DNA from: Trema orientale
Lineage: Eukaryota > Streptophyta > Magnoliopsida > Rosales > Cannabaceae
Assembly: GCA_002914845.1 (NCBI GenBank)
Contig: JXTC01000006.1
Location: 1,841,296-1,905,295, forward strand
Length of the DNA stretch: 64,000 nt
Direction: 5' to 3'
Shown here in pieces: positions 58,702 to 64,000 of this stretch. A model generated the notes under the pieces. It saw nothing but the letters and a program-made list of their open reading frames with translations. It was not told where the DNA came from and searched no databases. The position numbers were made by a program, and so were the translations under genes. Position 1 is the first letter of the stretch. Each line of letters begins with the position of its first letter.

Positions 58702-59809
58702 TTGGTCAAATTTTTGATTATATGTTTCTAAATAATGATAATTAAAATCTAACGTAACTCTTAACAAAAGAAGAAAAATCTTAAAAAATATTGCTAAACA
58801 AACACGTCATCAAATCTTTTTTTTTTCACAAATCTTTCTTTAAATTTTTTTAATCTAAAAAAAGGAAAATTTGATCTTTTTTTCAGATAAAAAATAATTA
58901 GATAGTATAGTAGTATTTATGAATAAGTTTTTGAAATAATCCATGCACTTACATTTCACTTTAGAAGTTTGACAAAAAAAGAGTACATAAGGTATACTTT
59001 TTTTCTATTTTGAAAAATAAATAGATACTTTCGGACTTTATGAGAACAAAAAATTAAATGTGGTATTTAGTCACAATAGAGAGCATATTTTTAGAATTAT
59101 CCCATTTTAAAATTAGTGTGCAATGATATTTTTATAAATTCAATTTCACCCATTGCAACATTTTTTTCTTCCCTTTTTCTCTCCATCATGGGGAGAAATT
59201 TTATGTGGGCCCGTCAATTTTTTTGCCTCTTTTTTTATCTTCTCTTCCCTTCCATTTTCCTTCCTTTAAACAACCATTTTTTTTCAATTTTCTAAAAAAA
59301 TTTCTCTGTTATTTTCTCTTTTCTCTCAATTTTCCTTCTTACCAAAAATATCCTAAATCATCTAGACGATATCACGTAAGAAAGGGGGAGGAAAAAAAAA
59401 AAAAGTTTAAAACAGCCTTAACTATGAATACCTCCCTCCTATGCTTATTCAAAGAATACTAAATGACTCACGTTTTTTGATAGCATATTATGTAATTTGT
59501 GAATCGTCGCCATACAATTCGTGAATATTGTCAAATAAACAAACAGTATCTTATGTAGTTCGTGAATATTGTCAAATAAACAAACAGTATCTTATGTAGC
59601 ATATGAACTATCACGTGTAATTAGTGAATATTACAAACAAACAAACTATGATAAGATGTGAGATCCTGAGGTGTAGTAATGATTAATTTATATATAAAAT
59701 AATTTTTTTTCCTCTAGTTTGTCCCACAAAAAGTTCACTTTTACAATTATGTCCCTATTATAAAATTTGAATTGTGATGTTTATTGAAAATGTAGCTAGA
59801 GGTGGAGGT
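58702..59809. other. AT-rich intergenic DNA with a 41-bp duplication
   Basis: No gene seen. 59518-59558 and 59559-59599 are two identical 41-bp units (TTCGTGAATATTGTCAAATA ... TCTTATGTAG). T-rich tracts occur at 59160-59350. Confidence 0.75.
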
Positions 59810-60841
59810 CAGGGACGAAGCCATGATTTCTTATCAGGAGGGTTGAGCTGTAATTATAATTCAAAAAATAATTAAAAATAATAACAAGTATTATAATTAT
59901 ACTCAACGTGTTTTCATTCTTTGAGAGCATTTTATAGTGAGTTCATTATCAATACTATTAAAGATGTCTTTCCTAATATAAACAAGTAACTTATCATTCA
60001 TCTATTGATTACCCACTCTATTTACCAAGTTAAAGTGATTATTCAACTCATAAAGTTGTATATCAATAATAGAATAAAATAACTCCACATAAAAGTGATA
60101 ATTTGTGATCTCTTGAGCTAAAACGATGCGATCGACATCGAGCGAGAAAAATATCATCCTTATTAGGAACAATTATATTGTGTTTTCTACCAAAAAAAAA
60201 AAGTAGAATACCATCTGTCGTCCCTCATCATTTGCAATCATTGCTTGCACAATTTGACCAAATTCATAGCGATCACAATCTCTTAATCTTTCCTTTATAA
60301 TGCTTTTAACAACTCATTTGTCATTCCTAATAATATTCTCATCAAATGTAAAGTGAACACAAAATCAAATGATAGTATTGATTATAATAGATTACTTGCT
60401 TCATATATTTAATCGTAGTTTATTCCATCATCCACAATCATCTCAAGAGCATCAATTATAGAAAAGAATATGTTTATCAAGCTTAATAAAGTACCATAAT
60501 GAGATCTCTAACACAAGTATCACCGTGTCTTTTAAGAATAATTCGTTGATTTAAACCTCGTCGACTTGAGATGTCACGACTCTCGAGTTCTTCAAATACT
60601 ATGGCATCTTGCTTTTGTCGAAGAATATTACAACGTTTTGAGGAAGCTCCAACAACATTAATTACCACACTAATAACCAAACTAAAAAATGATACTTATA
60701 GGCTTTATTATATTTCCAAATTTTTTCAGGGTGCTAAATTATTTTTGCTCTATATTAATTTTTTTTTTTTTTGGTTGCAAATTTAATGAATACTTAAAAA
60801 AAAAGGGGGGGAGGCTGCTAGTGTGCTAGCTCCGTCCCATG
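59810..60841 (-). mobile_element. hAT transposon remnant with TTF-type transposase pieces
   Basis: Ends CAGGGACGAAGCCATG (left) and, inverted, CATGGGACGGAGCTAGC (right) match each other and a common plant hAT terminus. On the minus strand 60680-60560 encodes VVGASSKRCNILRQKQDAIV then SSRRGLNQRIILKRHGDT, the central part of TTF zinc-finger/hAT-dimerisation transposases. 60060-59920 encodes the C-terminal MNDKLLVYIRKDIFNSIDNE ... RMKTR ending at a stop. The zinc finger, most of the catalytic region and much of the dimerisation region are missing or broken. A convincing 8-bp duplication was not found. The right end lies about 195 bp upstream of the PPR start codon. Confidence 0.75.
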
Positions 60842-61036
60842 GACGGGAGGTAATATGCAATCTATGTTGTTGAATGGTGTTCACTTCCAAATGTGCCATT
60901 AACTATTAACCTCATCAAAATAAATAGGACATTTTCTTAGTTTTGATTTTCTTTTGGGTCCCTGTTTATGTTTAGAGCGATAGAGAGTCAAAAAATAGGA
61001 AAACTGAAATTCAAAATGTGAACGAAAAATAACGAG

Positions 61037-63124
61037 ATGAAAGTGAAGCAGAAGCTTGGAGACGCCATAGACCTCTTGTACTCCCGTGGCTGCGCAACCT
61101 CCGAAGCCTACACTCGCCTCGTCCTCGAATGCGTTCGATCCAAAGATGTTGCCCAAGCCAAGAGACTGCACTCCCACATGGAGCTTCACTTATTTCATCC
61201 CACTAATACTTTCCTCCATAACCGCCTCCTCCATCTCCATGCCAACTTCGGGAGACTTGAAGATGCCCGCAACCTGTTCGATAAAATGCCCAAGAGAGAT
61301 GTCCTATCTTGGAACGCCATGCTTTCTGCTTTTGCCAAATCCGGGTCTGTCCAGGATTTGGCAGAGGCGTTCGATCAAATGCCTGAACGGGATTCGGTTT
61401 CGTTTGACACGATGATCGCAGGTTTGTCCAGAAACGGGTGTCCGCGAAAGGCGCTTGAGGTGTTCGTTAGAATGCGAAGACAAGGCTTTGAGCCTTCGGA
61501 GTACACTTTTGCGAGCCTCTTACGAGCATCTTCGCAGTTGTTAGATCTTAGACTTGGAAAGCAGATTCATGGCAGAGTTGTTGCTGGTCACATGTCTGGC
61601 AATGTCTTTGTTTGGAATGGGTTGACTAATTTGTATGCCAAGTGCGGCGACATCAACCGGGCTCGTTGGTTGTTTGATCGCTTGGTGAATAAGGATGTTG
61701 TTTCCTGGAATTTGATGATTTCTGGGTATTTGATTAATGGTGAGCCTAGGAAGTGCATTGATTTGTTTAGCGAAATGCAAGTCTCTGGTTTAAAGCCTGA
61801 CCAAGTTTCGTCGTCAAACGTTATCAGTGCTTACTTTCAAACTGGATGTATAGACGAAGCAATTGAGACGTTTTATGGTATTAAGGAGAAGGATAAGATT
61901 TGTTGGACAACGATGATAGTAAATTGTGCACAAAACGGCAGAGAAGAGGATGCTTTTATGTTGTTTGGAAACATGCTAGCAGAAAACGTCATTCCTGACA
62001 GTTTTACCATCTCAAGTGTGGTTAGTTCGTGTGCTAAATTAGCATCTTTATTACATGGCCAAGCTATTCATGGGAAAGCAATCCTGATGGGAGTTGATGA
62101 TGATTTGCTTGTTTCCAGTGCCCTTATTCATATGTATTGCAAATGCGGAGTTACTTCTGATGCTCGCTTAGTTTTTGAAATGATGCCGAATCGGAATGTG
62201 GTTTCTTGGACTGCTGTAATTGGGGGTTATGCACAAAATGGCCAAGATCTGCAAGCCTTGGCCCTCTACGAACAAATGTTGGAAGAAAACACGAAACCAG
62301 ATAATGTTACTTTGGTAGGTGTTTTATCAGCTTGTATCCATGCTAATTTGGTTGAAAAGGGTCAAGAATATTTTGATTCAATCAGCAAAAAACATGGTAT
62401 GACACCTACTTTGGACCACTATGCATGTATGATCTGTCTCTTTGGTCGTTCAGGTAACATAGACAAAGCTTTAGATCTTGTCAAAAGTATGCCCCATGAA
62501 CCAAACAGCCTAATATGGTCCACTCTTCTGTCTGTTTGCGCCATGAAAAACGACATTAAAAATGCAGAGATGGCAGCTGAGCATCTCTTTAAGTTAGACC
62601 CTTTCAATGCTGGACCTTACATTATTCTCTCCAACATGTATGCCACCTATGGAAGATGGAAAGATGTGGCATCCATTAGATCTCTGATGAAGATTAAGAA
62701 TGTGAAAAAGTTCTCAGCTTATAGTTGGATCGAAATCGACAACATGGTCCACAAATTTGTATCCGAAGATCGGTCTCATCCGGAGACAGAAAAGATTTAT
62801 GGAGAGCTGAACATACTCGTTAGGAAAGTGCAGGAAGCTGGGTTTACTCCTAATACAAACTTTGTTTTGCATGATATTGGAGAAAAGGAAAAAATTGATT
62901 CAATCTGTTACCATAGCGAGAAACTTGCTCTTGTGTTTGGATTGATCAAAAGACCTCAAGAATGGATACCAATAAGGATAATGAAAAATATACGGATCTG
63001 TGGTGACTGCCATCAATTTATGAAGTTTGTATCAAAAGTCACCGGGAGGTCAATCATACTGAGAGATTTAAATAGATTCCATCATTTTGTTGGGGGAACA
63101 TGCTCATGCAAGGACTATTGGTGA
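61037..63124 (+). CDS. PPR protein, PLS class with E and DYW domains, 695 aa, intronless
   Basis: A pentatricopeptide-repeat protein of the PLS-E-DYW type. These act in mitochondria or chloroplasts as sequence-specific C-to-U RNA editing factors, with the DYW domain as the deaminase. Repeats run from about residue 57 to about 510 (for example NAMLSAFAKSGSVQDLAEAF, DTMIAGLSRNGCPRKALEVF, TAVIGGYAQNGQDLQALALY), with the E region around 510-590. The DYW domain has the zinc signature YHSEKLALVFG, the CGDCH motif, and ends HHFVGGTCSCKDYW at the stop, so all expected metal-binding residues (H-x-E, CxxC, H, CxC) are present. No in-frame stop interrupts 2.1 kb. The ATG at 61037 gives a short basic N-terminus (MKVKQKLGDAIDLL); organelle targeting is not obvious. 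Confidence 0.95.
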   Translation: MKVKQKLGDAIDLLYSRGCATSEAYTRLVLECVRSKDVAQAKRLHSHMELHLFHPTNTFLHNRLLHLHANFGRLEDARNLFDKMPKRDVLSWNAMLSAFAKSGSVQDLAEAFDQMPERDSVSFDTMIAGLSRNGCPRKALEVFVRMRRQGFEPSEYTFASLLRASSQLLDLRLGKQIHGRVVAGHMSGNVFVWNGLTNLYAKCGDINRARWLFDRLVNKDVVSWNLMISGYLINGEPRKCIDLFSEMQVSGLKPDQVSSSNVISAYFQTGCIDEAIETFYGIKEKDKICWTTMIVNCAQNGREEDAFMLFGNMLAENVIPDSFTISSVVSSCAKLASLLHGQAIHGKAILMGVDDDLLVSSALIHMYCKCGVTSDARLVFEMMPNRNVVSWTAVIGGYAQNGQDLQALALYEQMLEENTKPDNVTLVGVLSACIHANLVEKGQEYFDSISKKHGMTPTLDHYACMICLFGRSGNIDKALDLVKSMPHEPNSLIWSTLLSVCAMKNDIKNAEMAAEHLFKLDPFNAGPYIILSNMYATYGRWKDVASIRSLMKIKNVKKFSAYSWIEIDNMVHKFVSEDRSHPETEKIYGELNILVRKVQEAGFTPNTNFVLHDIGEKEKIDSICYHSEKLALVFGLIKRPQEWIPIRIMKNIRICGDCHQFMKFVSKVTGRSIILRDLNRFHHFVGGTCSCKDYW

Positions 63125-63370
63125 TCAAAATTTCTGTTGACTGCAAGTTTTCCTAAGTTTGGAAAAATTTCGTGATCAATGCGGTTGAACTTTATTGTTC
63201 ACAAAAACCTGTTGGAAGTTTCCTGACCCTTGGAATTGGGGTACTATGGAGGATTTGTCTAAATGTAATATATTTGGAAGAAATATCAGCAGTAATAATA
63301 ATTAAAGCGCAATCTCCCCTCGATCAGACACTTCCAATGGGCCTTTTATCCCTTAAGTGACGAGGGGATA
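63125..63370 (+). other. PPR gene 3' flank
   Basis: Probable 3' UTR of the PPR gene. No other coding signal was recognised. Confidence 0.4.
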
Positions 63371-63662
63371 GTTGCAGCTTACATTATCTACTCCTCACAG
63401 AAAGGGAACTACTGAAACCTCTCTTCCGTCTTCGATCTCTTCACCTTGTCAAAGTGCCAGAAATACTGCTTTACAAAATAGTGTCGATGGTTGGACTTTT
63501 CCTAGCAATGACCTAAGGGATTTGTCTGGTGTCAATTTTAGAGCTTCTTTCTAACCGCATTATATTGCAGAGACAACCCAAGCTGATAAGAACCATCACT
63601 TGTTTGGGCCAAACAATTTTGCTCCTGGAATCGCAGGGAACAATGATGCAAGATTTGCAGGT
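63371..63662 (+). pseudogene. Unidentified gene fragments (exon-like)
   Basis: An open stretch encodes KGTTETSLPSSISSPCQSA and SVDGWTFPSNDLRDLSGVNF. After an acceptor-like TTATATTGCAG (63571) a second stretch reads ETTQADKNHHLFGPNNFAPG and IAGNNDARFAG, ending at a donor-like GCAG|GTATTA. The composition looks like a real Ser/Asn-rich protein but I cannot name it. It is followed at once by a piece of SEP15, so both look like transposed or captured fragments. Alternatively, it is the start of a chimeric gene that continues beyond the window. Confidence 0.35.
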
Positions 63663-63667
63663 ATTAA

Positions 63668-64000
63668 ATACCTTTAGGCACAGCAAAAGAGCAGCTGAGG
63701 CTGAGCACCAAGGTACAATTTCATCTGACTACAATGGATTTGGATTATATGTTGGTTTGTGGGACTGAGATCCAAATTAGTACTTACAAGAATCTTTGCT
63801 ACAAACTCATTTTGTGTGTTTTTGTTTCCTCAAAGCATATATTATTGATTTTATTTTAATTTTTTAAAAATTTTCTGGAATATGTTAGATTTGAAGTGTA
63901 AGATATGCTCACTTCATGTAGCAACTGACAACCATTATGATAACAGAGTTATGAATGAATGATCCATAACATATAGTTTAGAAGTCATTTGGGATTAGCA
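63668..64000 (+). pseudogene. Partial SEP15 duplicate (exon 1 end plus intron 1), runs off the window
   Basis: ATACCTTTAGGCACAGCAAA, then GAGCAGCTGAGGCTGAGCAC, copies SEP15 exon 1 from about 53040. The copy then skips about 78 nt and rejoins at CAAGGTAC, the exon 1 donor (53160). It then follows SEP15 intron 1 closely (AGAATCTTTGCTACAAACTC, TGTGTTTTTGTTTCCTCAAA, AAGTCATTTGGGATTAGCA), with several small indels, to the window end. The deletion removes the conserved cysteine motif and shifts nothing usable into frame, so this part is dead. Confidence 0.9.

Overview
The window is nuclear DNA of a flowering plant, almost certainly a core eudicot. The genes carry GT-AG introns in very AT-rich non-coding DNA, the families are plant-specific (a DYW-class PPR protein, wall-associated receptor kinases), and the space between genes is filled with plant transposons: copia and gypsy LTR fossils, an L1-type LINE, MULEs, hAT elements, PIF/Harbinger and MITEs. 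I could not fix the species from sequence alone.

Layout. 1-2391 is the 3' end of a Ty1/copia fossil with its LTR. 2401-4600 joins a fragment of a UBA2-like RNA-binding-protein gene to a PIF/Harbinger transposase remnant. 4827-6158 is a 5'-truncated LINE with a clear target-site duplication. 6215-10782 holds a hAT-like element, a probable MULE with an Ulp1-like fragment and a TTGAC/GTCAA word array, and a Mutator MITE. 11085-17679 is an intact SAS10/UTP3 gene (16 exons) with a recent internal exon duplication. 18350-22450 is repeats. 23160-24290 encodes mitochondrial ribosomal protein mL43. 24728-25791 looks like a Pack-MULE carrying two exons of a casein-kinase-1-like gene. 26375-31454 (minus) is eIF2A (14 exons). 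32310-36171 and 43950-47884 (both minus) are tandem WAK-like receptor kinases whose kinase exons are nearly identical while their ectodomains have diverged. Between them lie SINE-like copies, a foldback MITE, a gypsy-like LTR fossil and a hAT element. 47885-52960 is mostly AT-rich and featureless apart from one MITE. 52977-55828 is a SEP15 homologue. 56682-58169 is a giant palindromic element with an 8-bp duplication. 59810-60841 is an hAT transposase remnant. 61037-63124 is an intact single-exon DYW PPR gene. The window ends in a chimera of gene fragments that includes a second, damaged piece of SEP15.

The seven intact genes are unrelated housekeeping or receptor genes, not a pathway: ribosome biogenesis (SAS10), mitochondrial translation (mL43), translation initiation (eIF2A), ER protein quality control (SEP15), organelle RNA editing (PPR) and wall sensing (two WAKLs). 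I found no operon-like or defence-island structure. The most unusual signals are probable gene conversion between the WAKL kinase exons, the Pack-MULE with a spliceable captured intron, the duplicated SAS10 exon, and a recurring design in which element interiors are built from one short word and its reverse complement (GTCAA/TTGAC, GTTAC/GTAAC, ATCGAAA/TTTCGAT).
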